From an uncultured Olsenella sp. (GTDB lineage: Bacteria; Actinomycetota; Coriobacteriia; Coriobacteriales; Atopobiaceae), in the NCBI GenBank assembly GCA_934660915.1, contig CAKUIF010000008.1:39915-103914 (forward strand): DNA of 64,000 bases, read 5' to 3'. The position numbers and the translations under genes were made by a program. Numbering within the stretch: position 1 is the stretch's first letter; each line of letters opens with the position of its first letter. The notes beneath the pieces were generated by a model. The model made no database searches and was not told the DNA's origin. It saw only the letters and a program-made list of their open reading frames with translations. Shown here piece after piece: positions 42,084 to 53,134 of the stretch.

Positions 42084-43856
42084 GTGAGCAGCGAAAAAAC
42101 AATCATCGAGCTGAAGGACGTCTCCTTCGCCTACGGGCAGGGCGCCGAGCGCGCCTTGGACCACATCGATCTCGCCGTGCGCGAGGGCGAGTTCGTGGGC
42201 GTCATCGGCCCGTCGGGCGCCGGCAAGTCGACGCTCGCCGCCGTCATGAGCGGCGCCATCCCCCACCACTTCGCAGGCCAGCTCTTTGGCGCGACCCTCG
42301 TGGACGGCCAGGACACCTGCGAGGTCACCCTCACCGACATCAGCCGCGTGGTCGGCAGCGTCCTGCAGGACATCGACACGCAGATGGTGGCCTCCGTCGT
42401 CGAGGACGAGATGCTCTTTGGCCTCGAGAACTTCGGCGTGCCGCACGACCAGATCGAGGAGCGCATCAGCCAGACGCTTTCCACCGTGGGCATCGAGGAC
42501 CTGCGCGACCGCGAGATCGCCACGCTCTCGGGCGGCCAGAAACAGAAGGTGGCCATCGCGGCCATCCTCGCGCTTGCCCCGCGCGTGCTCGTGCTCGACG
42601 AGCCCACCGCGGCGCTCGACCCGGCGAGCTCCACGCTCGTCTTCGAGACGCTGCGCAAGGTCAACGAGCTCGCCGGCATCACCGTCATCGTAATCGAGCA
42701 GAAGGTCGCGCTGCTGTGCAAGTACTGCGGGCGCGTCCTCGTGATGAGCGACGGGCGCCTGGCCTTCGACGGCGAGCCGCACGAGGTGTTCGCGCACGCC
42801 CACGAGCTGCGCGAGATGGGCGTCGACAGCCCCCGCGTGGCAAGAATGGCAAACAGCCTGGTCAAGCACGGTGTGCTTGCCGCCGGCGGCCGCCCGTGCC
42901 TCAACGTGCCGGAGGCAAAGCAGCTCGTCGCCGGCCTCGTCGAGCAAAGCAACCGGAAGGGCCAGGCGCCCACTGCCGCGCCCGCCGGCTCCCGTCACCT
43001 GCCGGCCTCCCGTCCGCGCGGCGTCGACGCCAAGCCCGTGGTCGAGCTCGACCACGTGAACTTCGGCTACCCCAACGGCGGCGCCACCGTCGACGACCTG
43101 CAGATGCGCGTCTTCCCGGGCGAGCTCGTGGGCATCGTCGGCCAGAACGGCGCCGGAAAGACGACCCTGACCAAGCTGCTCAACGGCCTTCTGCGCCCCG
43201 CGTCCGGCACCGTGCGCATCGCAGGGATCGACACGCGCGACGTGCCCACGAGCACCATCGCCGCCCACTGCGCGACGCTCTTCCAGAACCCCGACCGCCA
43301 GATCTGCAAGGACACCGTGCTCGAGGAGGTCGCCTTCGGCCTCACGCTGCACGGCGTCGCCGAGGACGAGGCGCGCTCCCGCGCGGCCGCCGTGGCCGAG
43401 CGCTTTGGCCTGCCCCTCGACGAGTCGCCCTTCTCGCTTTCGCGTGGGCAGCGCCAGATGGTCGCCCTGGCCAGCGTCGTCGTGCTCGACCCCGACGTCG
43501 TGCTCCTCGACGAGCCCACGAGCGGCCTCGACTACCGCGAGTGCATGACCGTCATGGAGACGGTGCGCGACATGGCCGAGCGCGGCTGCGCCGTGATCAT
43601 GGTCTGCCACGACATGGAGGTCGTGAGCGACTTCGCCGAGCGCCTCGTCGTCATGGCCAACGGCCGCATCCTCGCGCGCGGCGAGGCCGACCAAATCTTT
43701 GCCGACGACGAGCTCATGGCCGCCGCCTACGTCGAGCCGCCGCAGGTCATCGCCCTTTCCAAGGAGCTCGCGCGCGACGTGGACCCGGTGTTTGCCGGCG
43801 TGAGCCAGGTTTCTGCAATCGTCGATATCGTGGAGGAGATGGTCGGCCGTGGGTAG
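42084..43856 (+). CDS. ECF transporter duplicated ATPase (EcfA-EcfA' fusion)
   Basis: 590 aa with a GTG start at 42084 placed 6 nt after AAAGG. Two complete ATPase domains: first Walker A GPSGAGKST, signature LSGGQKQK, Walker B VLVLDEPTAALDP; second Walker A GQNGAGKTT, signature LSRGQRQM (degenerate), Walker B VVLLDEPTSGLD. A Pro/Ala-rich linker near residues 290-320 joins them. It overlaps ecfT by 8 bp. The pair drives the two S components upstream and perhaps others elsewhere. Confidence 0.93.
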   Translation: MSSEKTIIELKDVSFAYGQGAERALDHIDLAVREGEFVGVIGPSGAGKSTLAAVMSGAIPHHFAGQLFGATLVDGQDTCEVTLTDISRVVGSVLQDIDTQMVASVVEDEMLFGLENFGVPHDQIEERISQTLSTVGIEDLRDREIATLSGGQKQKVAIAAILALAPRVLVLDEPTAALDPASSTLVFETLRKVNELAGITVIVIEQKVALLCKYCGRVLVMSDGRLAFDGEPHEVFAHAHELREMGVDSPRVARMANSLVKHGVLAAGGRPCLNVPEAKQLVAGLVEQSNRKGQAPTAAPAGSRHLPASRPRGVDAKPVVELDHVNFGYPNGGATVDDLQMRVFPGELVGIVGQNGAGKTTLTKLLNGLLRPASGTVRIAGIDTRDVPTSTIAAHCATLFQNPDRQICKDTVLEEVAFGLTLHGVAEDEARSRAAAVAERFGLPLDESPFSLSRGQRQMVALASVVVLDPDVVLLDEPTSGLDYRECMTVMETVRDMAERGCAVIMVCHDMEVVSDFAERLVVMANGRILARGEADQIFADDELMAAAYVEPPQVIALSKELARDVDPVFAGVSQVSAIVDIVEEMVGRG

Positions 43857-44595
43857 CGTCATCGACTACATCCCCGGCAGCTCGCTGCTGCACAGGCTCA
43901 ATCCCGTGACCAAGCTCGCGCTGGCGGCCGCGATCATCCTCGCGACCTTCCTCGCGGACACCTACGGCCTGCTCATCGCCCTGCTCGCGCTCACCTTCGC
44001 GCTCGGCGCGTACGCGCGCGCGACGTCGGGCCTCGTGAGCCTGGCCAAGCTCATGGTACCGCTGTCCGCGATCATGCTCGTGCTGCAGACCGCCTTCATC
44101 CGCACGGGCGACCCCGTGTTCGCGTGGGTGACGGTCGACGGAATCGTCACGGGCTCCAAGGCGGCGCTGCGTCTGCTCGGCGTTGCCCTGCCGCTCATCC
44201 TCATGCTCACCGTAACCAAGCTGAACGACCTGGCCAACGCCGTGGTCGAGGTGCTCCACGTGCCCTACCGCTACGCCTTCACCTTCACGACCGCGCTGCG
44301 CTTCGTGCCCGTGTTCAGCCAAGAGATGAACGCCATCATGGAGGCCCAGACCGCCCGCGGCGTCGAGTACGACACGAAGAACCCGCTAAAGAAGCTCCAG
44401 CTCATGCTGCCGCTGTGCATCCCGCTGCTCGTGAGCTCCGTGGGAAAGACCGACGCGACGGCGCTCGCCGCCGAGCAGCGCGGATTCTATCTGCGCACGC
44501 GCGAGAGCAGCTACAAGCGCTACCCGATGGCCGGCGCCGACTTCGCCGTGCTCGCCTGCTGCGTGGCGCTCATCGTCCTCGGTGTGCTGTTCTAG
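43849..44595 (+). CDS. ECF transporter membrane coupling protein EcfT
   Basis: 248 aa with a GTG start inside the end of ecfA. Hydrophobic spans in the first half and two coupling-helix motifs, AQTARGVEYD near residue 165 and AEQRGFYLRT near 205, that contact the ATPases (Ala/Gln-Arg-Gly type). It links the fused EcfAA' to the S components. Confidence 0.92.
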   Translation: MGSVIDYIPGSSLLHRLNPVTKLALAAAIILATFLADTYGLLIALLALTFALGAYARATSGLVSLAKLMVPLSAIMLVLQTAFIRTGDPVFAWVTVDGIVTGSKAALRLLGVALPLILMLTVTKLNDLANAVVEVLHVPYRYAFTFTTALRFVPVFSQEMNAIMEAQTARGVEYDTKNPLKKLQLMLPLCIPLLVSSVGKTDATALAAEQRGFYLRTRESSYKRYPMAGADFAVLACCVALIVLGVLF

Positions 44596-44620
44596 CGCGT
44601 TCGACCCATCAATTAGCAAG

Positions 44621-44655
44621 AAGGACCGGCTCGCGGCAGCCGGTCCTTCTTTTTT
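44621..44655 (+). terminator. Terminator of the ECF operon
   Basis: AAGGACCGGCT and AGCCGGTCCTT form a perfect 11-bp stem with a CGCGGC loop followed by CTTTTTTG. Confidence 0.94.
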
Positions 44656-44682
44656 GCGCGCGTTTCGTGCCAGCAAACAACA

Positions 44683-44710
44683 CCGGCCCCGGGGAAGAGT
44701 ACGGGGCCGG
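44683..44710 (-). terminator. Hairpin downstream of the GH3 at 44751-47192
   Basis: CCGGCCCCG and CGGGGCCGG pair perfectly over 9 bp. On the minus strand it is followed by TGTTGTTTG, fitting termination of the GH3 transcript. Confidence 0.75.
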
Positions 44711-44750
44711 CGTGCGGGACACTGTTTAGCCGTTGCTCGTGCGGATGGCG

Positions 44751-47192
44751 TTAGTCGGTCGCGACGACCTCGGTCTCCGGCTTGGTGAGCGGAGCGGCCT
44801 TATAGGTCTTGGTACGCTCGTCGTCGATGACGCCGGACCAGTTCAGGCCGAAGCAGAAGTCATAGGTGTTGCCGTCGGCGTCGACGTAGCAATCCATGTC
44901 GCGCGGGACGTCCTCGAGCTGGGCCTCCACGGTGTCCATGTCCTTGGGCATCTGGAAGGCGAGCAGACCGGAGGGCTCGGTCTTCCCGCAGGCGATGTTG
45001 GCAAAGGCCTTGGCGCTCGGGCCTTCGGTCATGAACCGCATGCCAATGAGGATGGCGTCGGCATAGGGCTCGATCTCGGAGAAAACCATCGGGTTCATGA
45101 GGTCAAGGACCAGGATGAGCTTGGCATCGGCCGGGATCTTTTCGCGGACAGAGATGACAAAGTCAAGATCGGACTCGTTTGCGGTAATCGTGCTTTTGCC
45201 GCGATAGGTGCGGTTCTCCATGGAGCCGTCAGGCAGGGTCTCTCCAGCAAGCGAGGGGTCACGGGCCGTCTTTGCGGTGTACGGGCGGTACTGCAGCGAG
45301 ATGGGCAGGTACTCCTTGGTGTCGTTGGGGTTGTCCATGCCGGCGCCATACGCGTTGAAAGTCGGACCGGCGACATGGACGATGGCGTACTTGACGTCGG
45401 CGAGCTCCTCGGCGGTTGCGCGGGTGCAGTCGCTCTCCTGGTAGGCGGTCACCGTCATGCCGCTCATCATGTCAAACGAAGTGCCGGTGGGGTCACCCAC
45501 GACGTCGGTCACCACGTCAAAGCATCCCTTGGCGACCTCCTCGTCAATGCCCAGCGCAAAGGCGCCGCCAGAGAGGAACTGCGGGATGTAGGCCTTGGGC
45601 TTGTCGTCAGCCATCACCTTGGAGATCGCCGCCCCCGAGTTCTTGAGCATGACGATGGACTTCTCCGAGGATTCCAGGCCAAACGCGAGGCCGGCCTCAT
45701 TCTCGAGGACCTTCTTCGCAGCCGCGGAGTCAGAGTAGGGGTTCTCGAAGAGGTCCACGTTCATCATCGCTCGAACGATGCGGCGGGCGGAATCGCGGAC
45801 CCGAGCAAGTGCCTCGTCCGCGCCGAGGTCCTTCTCCATGAGCTTGAAGGCGTCCTGGGCAATCTCAGGCTCAAAGTTTCCGCCGCACTGGTCGATGCCG
45901 GCCTCGACCATCTTCGCATAGCGCTCGGGCTCGCTGAGTTTCTCGACGCCGAAGGTCTGGGTGTCGAGGATGCCCCAGTCCGTGCAGAACACGCCGTCCC
46001 AGCCGGCATTGCGCAGGATCGAGAGGTTACGCCTGTTGTAGCCGCCGCCCACGTTCTCGCCATAGGCCTCGTCCTTGTCAAAGGCTATGCCGTAGCAGGG
46101 CATGACGGCCGCAGCCTGTTTGGTGCTCGAGTCCAGGTTCAGGCCGCCGTCAAGGAAGGGGATCAGGTGGGCCTCGAAGTTGTCACCCGGGAAGACGTTG
46201 AACTTTCCGGCCTCGTAGTGGTCGTTGCGGCCGCCCTCAGGGCACCCCTCCCCCACATAGTGCTTGAGCATGGCTATGACGGAGTCGTTGCCCCAACCGT
46301 TGTCCTCGCTGGCGGCGTCGTCGCCCCAAGTGGACTGCAGGCCGGCCGCAAACGCCTGGGTGAAGTCGCGGTTGACGGCAGGGTCCTCGCAGATCGATCC
46401 GTATAGGCGCGACCCCAGCGGGTTTGAGTAGACGTCAACCTGGGGACCGAGCTCGCAGCGCACGCCCGTGGCACGCCAGCCGCGGCCAAGCCACATGCCA
46501 GCCTTGCGCCAGACCTCCTTGTCCATAGCAGACGCCAGGCCCACGTTGGGAGGAATGTCAAAGAGCTGGTACTGGTCGGTTGAGTTGAGGTACGGAATGC
46601 CGTGCGGGTCGTTTGCCTCGCAGTACTGCTGCACCTCATTGATCCATGCGACGTCAGAGGCGTAGGACTCGATGTTTGACGCCAGGCGAGAAACGCCCGC
46701 GCGAGACCCGGCCTTCAGAAGCGCGTTCTTCTCCGACTTTACCGGATCGGGCTCCTGACCGGGAATTCCGGCCGCCTCGGTGCCGCCGTGGAACATGAGG
46801 AGAAGTGCCTCGTCGGACGAGAGCTCGTCGGCGAGGGCCTGGGCTCGGTCGTCGGTCGTCTGGCGCCAGTCCTCCCAAAGGCTCAGTTTGCCGTCTCCGT
46901 CCATGTCCTTGAAGGCATAGCCGTCGACCTGAATGATCTTTGCGGCGTCCATGACGCCCAGTACGGCACCGCCGTCCTCGTTGGTCACGCGCGTCCAGCC
47001 GTCGCGAACCTCCTCGGAGGCGTACTTTGCGTTGACGCCCTCCTTGTCGGGCTCAATGGGGTACTTGTCTGCCGCCGGAACCACCAGCGGGTCCTTGGCG
47101 ACCCCCTGCCCGGTGCCGGCGCAGCCAGCAAGCCCCACGAGACCAGCCGCGACGGCCGTTCCGGCCAAAAAGCCCCTTCTGGTAAGTGCCAT
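44751..47192 (-). CDS. Secreted GH3 glycoside hydrolase, Tat lipoprotein (module 3)
   Basis: 813 aa from the ATG at 47192, chosen for ribosome site GGAAGGAGAGG and the twin-arginine signal (LTRRGFLAG) with lipobox Cys24. Calcium-loop-like DMDGDGKLSLWEDW near residue 92, KHYVGEGCPEGGRNDH near 309, TDW nucleophile motif near 404, C-terminal domain with IVMLKNSG near 510. It is clearly paralogous to 6990-9521 and 9759-12266 although 35 kb away. It is divergent from its own RR-kinase pair. No small lipoprotein accompanies it. Confidence 0.9.
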   Translation of the reverse strand: MALTRRGFLAGTAVAAGLVGLAGCAGTGQGVAKDPLVVPAADKYPIEPDKEGVNAKYASEEVRDGWTRVTNEDGGAVLGVMDAAKIIQVDGYAFKDMDGDGKLSLWEDWRQTTDDRAQALADELSSDEALLLMFHGGTEAAGIPGQEPDPVKSEKNALLKAGSRAGVSRLASNIESYASDVAWINEVQQYCEANDPHGIPYLNSTDQYQLFDIPPNVGLASAMDKEVWRKAGMWLGRGWRATGVRCELGPQVDVYSNPLGSRLYGSICEDPAVNRDFTQAFAAGLQSTWGDDAASEDNGWGNDSVIAMLKHYVGEGCPEGGRNDHYEAGKFNVFPGDNFEAHLIPFLDGGLNLDSSTKQAAAVMPCYGIAFDKDEAYGENVGGGYNRRNLSILRNAGWDGVFCTDWGILDTQTFGVEKLSEPERYAKMVEAGIDQCGGNFEPEIAQDAFKLMEKDLGADEALARVRDSARRIVRAMMNVDLFENPYSDSAAAKKVLENEAGLAFGLESSEKSIVMLKNSGAAISKVMADDKPKAYIPQFLSGGAFALGIDEEVAKGCFDVVTDVVGDPTGTSFDMMSGMTVTAYQESDCTRATAEELADVKYAIVHVAGPTFNAYGAGMDNPNDTKEYLPISLQYRPYTAKTARDPSLAGETLPDGSMENRTYRGKSTITANESDLDFVISVREKIPADAKLILVLDLMNPMVFSEIEPYADAILIGMRFMTEGPSAKAFANIACGKTEPSGLLAFQMPKDMDTVEAQLEDVPRDMDCYVDADGNTYDFCFGLNWSGVIDDERTKTYKAAPLTKPETEVVATD

Positions 47193-47400
47193 GGTCCTCT
47201 CCTTCCACATGGACGCCCGACGACGGGCGCTTGATCTCTGTAGCCACGAGAATAGGGGCGTCTCTCCGCCTTGCCCTAACCCGTCGCTTTTGCGCCACAT
47301 CCCGTTCCGGCGTTCGGTGAGGACGCTTGAGAACGCCAGGGGCATCTGATTGCATTGAGGTGCCCGACGCAACGGCATCACACAGTGACAGGAGAAGAGA

Positions 47401-48120
47401 ATGTACAGGTTTCTGTCGGTCGAGGACGACGCAACTGAAGAGCGCGCCCTGGCCGGCTGCGTACGCAGATACGCACAAGAAAACGGCCTAGAAGCGAGGC
47501 TCGACTGGCACAGCAGGGTCACCGAGGCCGACCTGTCCCAGATACCAGGTCATTACGACCTCATATTCATGGACATCGACCTTCCTGGGGAAAGCGGCAT
47601 GGACGCCGCCGCAACACTGCGCGGATTTGACAAGGTAACGCCCCTCGTCTTTGTCACCAACCTTGCGCGCTTCGCCGTGCGCGGGTACGAGGTCGACGCC
47701 CTCGATTTCATCGTGAAGCCCCTGGACTACGAGAACTTCTCGTTCCGAATGGATCGGATTATCCACCATGTCGAGCATAGGCCCACCCGCAAAATCGTGG
47801 TCAAGACTCCAAGCGGCAGCTTTCTCGTTGCCTCAAGCGACATCGAAAGCGTGATCGTGGGCGGCCACAGGCTCAGTTACCAAGTCCTCGGCTACGACGA
47901 GCCGCTCGTCTCGCGCGGGAGCATGAGGGACCTTGAGCGCGACCTTTCCGACGAGCGTTTCGTGCGCATCTCGAACGAGGCGCTCATCAACCCAGCGCGA
48001 GTCTCCCAGCTCCGGGCGGACTCCGTAAGGATGGAGTCCGGCGAATTGCTCTATTTCAGCCGCTCGCGCAAGAAAGCAGCACTTGAGGCAATGGCGCGGT
48101 TCTTGGGAGATGCCCGATGA
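47401..48120 (+). CDS. LytTR-family response regulator (module 3)
   Basis: 239 aa. Receiver with SVEDD, phospho-acceptor Asp58 in FMDIDLPG and FIVKP; LytTR domain from about 140 (IESVIVGGHRLSYQ, VRISNEALINPARV). Ribosome site ACAGGAGAAG. It overlaps the kinase by 4 bp (ATGA). More diverged than the module 1 and 2 regulators are from each other. In the 208-bp gap to the GH3 I see no clear LytTR direct repeat. Confidence 0.92.
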   Translation: MYRFLSVEDDATEERALAGCVRRYAQENGLEARLDWHSRVTEADLSQIPGHYDLIFMDIDLPGESGMDAAATLRGFDKVTPLVFVTNLARFAVRGYEVDALDFIVKPLDYENFSFRMDRIIHHVEHRPTRKIVVKTPSGSFLVASSDIESVIVGGHRLSYQVLGYDEPLVSRGSMRDLERDLSDERFVRISNEALINPARVSQLRADSVRMESGELLYFSRSRKKAALEAMARFLGDAR

Positions 48121-49445
48121 TGCCCGCCCTTCTCCATCTGGTCACGCTTCTGGAGACCGCAGCCCAGATTGCGATCTCAACGGCCGTCATCACATGGGAC
48201 ATGCCCAGAAGGCCGCAAGATGCGCGCACCCTGCTCGCCATTGCGGGCGCTCTTCTTGCCACCTGCCTCATGGGGATTGCGGGACTGGTTTTGCCCTGGC
48301 TGGGTGCGGAAAACGCCGCGGGGTCGCTGGTGACCTTCTCGCTCACGCTCACGTGCGTGGCTGTGCTCGTCCACGAGCTCATGGACATGAGCCTGGCATC
48401 GGCGTTGTTCTGCGCTTCGGCGGGGTTTCTCGTCCAGAACCTGGCCTCGAGCCTGGGCACGTCATTTCTGCTGTGCGCGGGACTTTGGGGGGCGGGAGCG
48501 ATTACTCACCTTGCCATCTGGACGTCGTTTCTGCTCGTGTGCGTCGTCGTCCGTCACCTCTTCAGCCGTTACGTCCAGGGCGCGTCGGTGCCCGTCGTAG
48601 GGAGCCATACCGTTGCCGCTATGTGCCTTTTAGCCATAGCCGTGAGCATCTTGGACGACTCCCTCTTTTGGTCAGTCAGCTCGGACTTTGGCCTTACCCC
48701 TCGCTATCAGCTCGCAATGAGGGCCGTTCATATGGTCCTGGGGACATCGGTCCTGTTTATGGAGTTCGAAATGGTATTTAGAAAGAGCGCCCTCGAGGAG
48801 GTGAGGCGCCTCACATACCTGCTGGACGCCCAGCGGAGACAGTATGAGATCAGCCGTCAGACAATCGAGTCCGTCAACATAAAGGCCCATGACATTCGCC
48901 ACCAGATCCGCCACCTGTTTGCCGGAAGCCCCGCAGGAGCCTCGATTGACCAGGGGTTTCTCGCCGAGATCACGCGCGAGGTCAACGTGTACGATGCGGT
49001 AGCGTACACCGGCAACGACGCCCTCGATGTCGTCCTGACCGAAAAGGGGCTCATCTGCGAGCGCGACGGAATCTCGCTCTCCCTCATTGCCGACGGCTCC
49101 GCCCTGGAGTTCATGTCCGCAGCCGACATCTATTCCTTCTTTGGGAACGCGTTGGACAACGCCATCGAAGCCGTACAGGCTAAGCGGGACGGCGTCCGCG
49201 CAATCTCAATTGACGTGCGGAGCCGACTTGGCGCGGTATGTGTCCACGTGGAGAACAGCTGCGCAGGCGAGGTTCACTTCGTTGACGGCCTGCCCCAGAC
49301 CACAAAGCCCGACCACGAGAACCACGGCTTTGGGGTCAAGTCCATGAGGCTCATCGCCGAGAAGTACGGCGGCGTCCTCACCATGAACGCGCACGGCGGC
49401 ACGTTCGAGCTTGACGCGCTCATTCCCCACCCACCGGCAACGTGA
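48117..49445 (+). CDS. AgrC-like GHKL sensor histidine kinase (module 3)
   Basis: 442 aa. Six or so membrane spans in the first about 220 residues, then phosphoacceptor region VNIKAHDIRHQIRHL, N-box GNALDNAIEAV and G-box NHGFGVKSM. As in the other modules the cytoplasmic half is conserved and the membrane half is not. A hairpin spans its stop codon. It has no copy of the 99-bp palindrome found after the other two kinases. Confidence 0.92.
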   Translation: MMPALLHLVTLLETAAQIAISTAVITWDMPRRPQDARTLLAIAGALLATCLMGIAGLVLPWLGAENAAGSLVTFSLTLTCVAVLVHELMDMSLASALFCASAGFLVQNLASSLGTSFLLCAGLWGAGAITHLAIWTSFLLVCVVVRHLFSRYVQGASVPVVGSHTVAAMCLLAIAVSILDDSLFWSVSSDFGLTPRYQLAMRAVHMVLGTSVLFMEFEMVFRKSALEEVRRLTYLLDAQRRQYEISRQTIESVNIKAHDIRHQIRHLFAGSPAGASIDQGFLAEITREVNVYDAVAYTGNDALDVVLTEKGLICERDGISLSLIADGSALEFMSAADIYSFFGNALDNAIEAVQAKRDGVRAISIDVRSRLGAVCVHVENSCAGEVHFVDGLPQTTKPDHENHGFGVKSMRLIAEKYGGVLTMNAHGGTFELDALIPHPPAT

Positions 49446-49470
49446 ACAGCGCTACGTCCCCTGTTCACGT
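49440..49470. terminator. Hairpin between the module 3 kinase and capA-like genes
   Basis: ACGTGAACAG and CTGTTCACGT form a perfect 10-bp stem with an 11-nt loop. It includes the kinase stop codon and lies between convergent genes, so it may serve both although U-tracts are short. Confidence 0.6.
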
Positions 49471-49483
49471 TCCTGAGGCAACC

Positions 49484-50692
49484 TTAGGCTGTGAACTCGC
49501 AGGCCTCCGGGTCGAAGCCGTCGCCTAGGCGCTGAGCGCAGAAATCGACGCACCACTGGCGCGAGAAGCCCTCGCAGCCTTCGGACTGGCGGATGGCGTT
49601 TTGGGCCGCGAGGTCCTCGGTGTAGTCGGCGAGGCGGTAGGTGGTCAGGCCGGGGCCGAACACCTTGTGCGTGATGAGCGGCGTGATGCCCGCCTCGGCG
49701 ACCGTGCACTCCCCGCCCGAGAAATCGAGCGTCACGTGCCCGAGAGCTCCCACCATCGCGTCCATGCGGACCATCGTCGACACGAAGTTGCCGAGCGACC
49801 AGAACACCGCGACGCGCTTGCCGCCGGGCCCTTCTTTCCACTCGAAGGGCTGCACGACGTGCGGGTGGTTGCAGAACACGACATCGGCGCCGAGCTCGGC
49901 GAACCTGCCGGCCCAGTAGGTCTGCACGCCGTCTGGGCCCTCCGCGTACTCGGTCCCGCAGTGCGGCGCGCAGACGATCGCCTCGGCGCCGAGCTCGCGC
50001 GCGGCGGCGAAGTCGGCCTCGACGCGGGCCTCATCGAGCATGTTCACGCACCACGGGGCGTCCGCGGGCAGCGGGATGCCGTTGATCGTGGAGGTGTAGT
50101 TAAGAAGGGCGATCTTGTGGCCGCCACGCTCGATCATCGGGATGACGCGCGATGCCTCCTCGGTGTCAGCGATGCCCGCGACCACCATGTCCGGGTGGTT
50201 CGCGCGCCAGTACGAGAGGTCCGCCTCGATGCCGGCGAAGCCCATGTCCATCGAGTGGTTGGACGCGTGCAGGGCTACGTCGAAGCCCGCGGCGACCTCG
50301 GCGTCGCCAAACTCCTGGGGGCTGTTGAACGTCGGGAAGCCGGAGAACTCAAAGGCCGTTCCTCCGAGGATGGTCTCTTGGTCGAGCATCGCCACGTCAA
50401 GCGCCTCGATCGTCGGCTTGACCTGCTCGAAAACGCCGTCGTAGTTGCGCGTCCCGTCGGCGGCCTCGCCGGTCTTCCAAACCCAGGTGTGCACGAGGAC
50501 GTCTCCGACCATGCCCAGCGTGACCTGCGCCTCTTTGCTTAGAGCGGCATCGGTCGCCGAGTCGTCGTAGGCACGGTCGAAGACCACCTCTTTGGCGGGA
50601 GCCTCCCCCACCGATGCTTGGCTCGGGGCGCAGCCGGCAAGAAGTGACGCGCCGGCGAGTGCGACGAAACCACGGCGGGAGAGGCTCTTCAT
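49484..50692 (-). CDS. CapA-family metallophosphoesterase-like lipoprotein
   Basis: 402 aa. Twin-arginine motif SRRGF and lipobox ending at AGC, then the CapA (PGA_cap) fold: VTLGMVGDVLVH near residue 58, MLDQETIL, ALHASNHSMDMG near 140, HCGTEY near 245, CNHPHVVQPFEW near 275 and FWSLGNFV near 298. Family members take part in polyglutamate capsule or cell-envelope phosphate chemistry. No capB or capC is nearby, so a capsule role is doubtful. It follows asnS on the same strand with a 64-bp gap. Confidence 0.88.
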   Translation of the reverse strand: MKSLSRRGFVALAGASLLAGCAPSQASVGEAPAKEVVFDRAYDDSATDAALSKEAQVTLGMVGDVLVHTWVWKTGEAADGTRNYDGVFEQVKPTIEALDVAMLDQETILGGTAFEFSGFPTFNSPQEFGDAEVAAGFDVALHASNHSMDMGFAGIEADLSYWRANHPDMVVAGIADTEEASRVIPMIERGGHKIALLNYTSTINGIPLPADAPWCVNMLDEARVEADFAAARELGAEAIVCAPHCGTEYAEGPDGVQTYWAGRFAELGADVVFCNHPHVVQPFEWKEGPGGKRVAVFWSLGNFVSTMVRMDAMVGALGHVTLDFSGGECTVAEAGITPLITHKVFGPGLTTYRLADYTEDLAAQNAIRQSEGCEGFSRQWCVDFCAQRLGDGFDPEACEFTA

Positions 50693-50756
50693 TGGTGCTC
50701 CTTCGTGTGCGGAAGGCCGGAGGGCTTCTTTGTGCGGAATAGCTTAGGGCCCTGGA

Positions 50757-52166
<1,410 letters not shown>

Positions 52167-52284
52167 GGGGCTCCCTTGGGATAACACTTTTTCTTGACCG
52201 CTCTACCGTACCCCAATAGCGCGCGAGCGGCTAGAATCTATGCAGCGCACGACCTCAACTACACCCCGAGCGGCAGGAGACATG

Positions 52285-52947
52285 ATGGAAGATTACAAGC
52301 GCGAGTTCATCGACTTCATGGTCGAGAGCAACGTCCTCAAGTTCGGCGAGTTCACGCTCAAGAGCGGCCGCAAGTCGCCGTTCTTCATGAACGCCGGCGC
52401 CTATGTGACGGGCTACCAGCTCAAGAAGCTCGGCGAGTTCTACGCCCGCGCGATCCACGACAACTTCGGCGACGACTTCGACGTGCTCTTCGGGCCCGCC
52501 TACAAGGGCATCCCCCTGTCCGTCGTGACCGCCGTCGCGTTCCACGACCTCTACGGCAAGGAGGTCAAGTACTGCTCCGACCGCAAGGAGGCCAAGGACC
52601 ACGGCGCCGACAAGGGCAACCTGCTCGGCTACCAACTGGCCGACGGCGACCGCGTGGTCATGGTCGAGGACGTGACCACCTCCGGCAAGTCCATCGACGA
52701 GACCTATCCCAAGGTCATAGCCGCCGCCGACGTCGAGGTCAAGGGCCTCATCGTCTCGCTCAACCGCATGGAGGTCGGCAAGGGCGGCAAGGTCACGGCC
52801 CAGCAGGAGATCCAGGAGAAGTACGGCTTCCCCGTGGCGAGCATCGTGAGCATGGCCGAGGTCGTCGAGGCGCTCGACGGCAGCCTCATCACCCCCGAGC
52901 TGCACGCCGCGATCGACGAGTACTACGCCCAGTACGGCGTGAAGTAG
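52285..52947 (+). CDS. pyrE: Orotate phosphoribosyltransferase
   Basis: 220 aa. Of two adjacent ATG codons the second (52285) has the better distance from AGGAG. Motifs: KSGRKSPFFMNAG near residue 25, FGPAYKGIPL near 72 and the PRPP loop VVMVEDVTTSGKSI near 125. It converts orotate to OMP in pyrimidine synthesis. It is divergent from asnS and convergent with the gene at 53135-54298 across repeat copy B1. Confidence 0.95.
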   Translation: MEDYKREFIDFMVESNVLKFGEFTLKSGRKSPFFMNAGAYVTGYQLKKLGEFYARAIHDNFGDDFDVLFGPAYKGIPLSVVTAVAFHDLYGKEVKYCSDRKEAKDHGADKGNLLGYQLADGDRVVMVEDVTTSGKSIDETYPKVIAAADVEVKGLIVSLNRMEVGKGGKVTAQQEIQEKYGFPVASIVSMAEVVEALDGSLITPELHAAIDEYYAQYGVK

Positions 52948-52988
52948 TCGCCGAGGGCGCGCCACGCGGGTGGTTTTGCCCGATTTCG

Positions 52989-53114
52989 CAAAAGTCGGTG
53001 TCTTAATCTGGGACCCCGGAGTATCGAGCTTGGTTTTGGCTGCGTTTGCCCAGTTGGGCGTGAGCCAAACCGCTCCGATACTCGGGGGTTCCGATTTAAG
53101 GCACCGACTTTTTG
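52989..53114. repeat. Palindromic repeat family B, copy 1
   Basis: Imperfect palindrome with ends AAAAGTCGGTG and CACCGACTTTTT, and inner arms ACCCCGGAGTATC and GATACTCGGGGGTT. Bases 53026-53115 are identical to 54401-54490. The divergent left half shows the repeat is not a fresh duplication. It separates the convergent pyrE and nuclease-like genes. Confidence 0.88.
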
Positions 53115-53134
53115 GGAAACGGCTCTGGAAACGC

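Noticed and set aside
49484..50692. Polyglutamate capsule locus
   Set aside because: Only a CapA-like protein is present; no capB or capC-type genes adjoin it, so a capsule operon is not supported.
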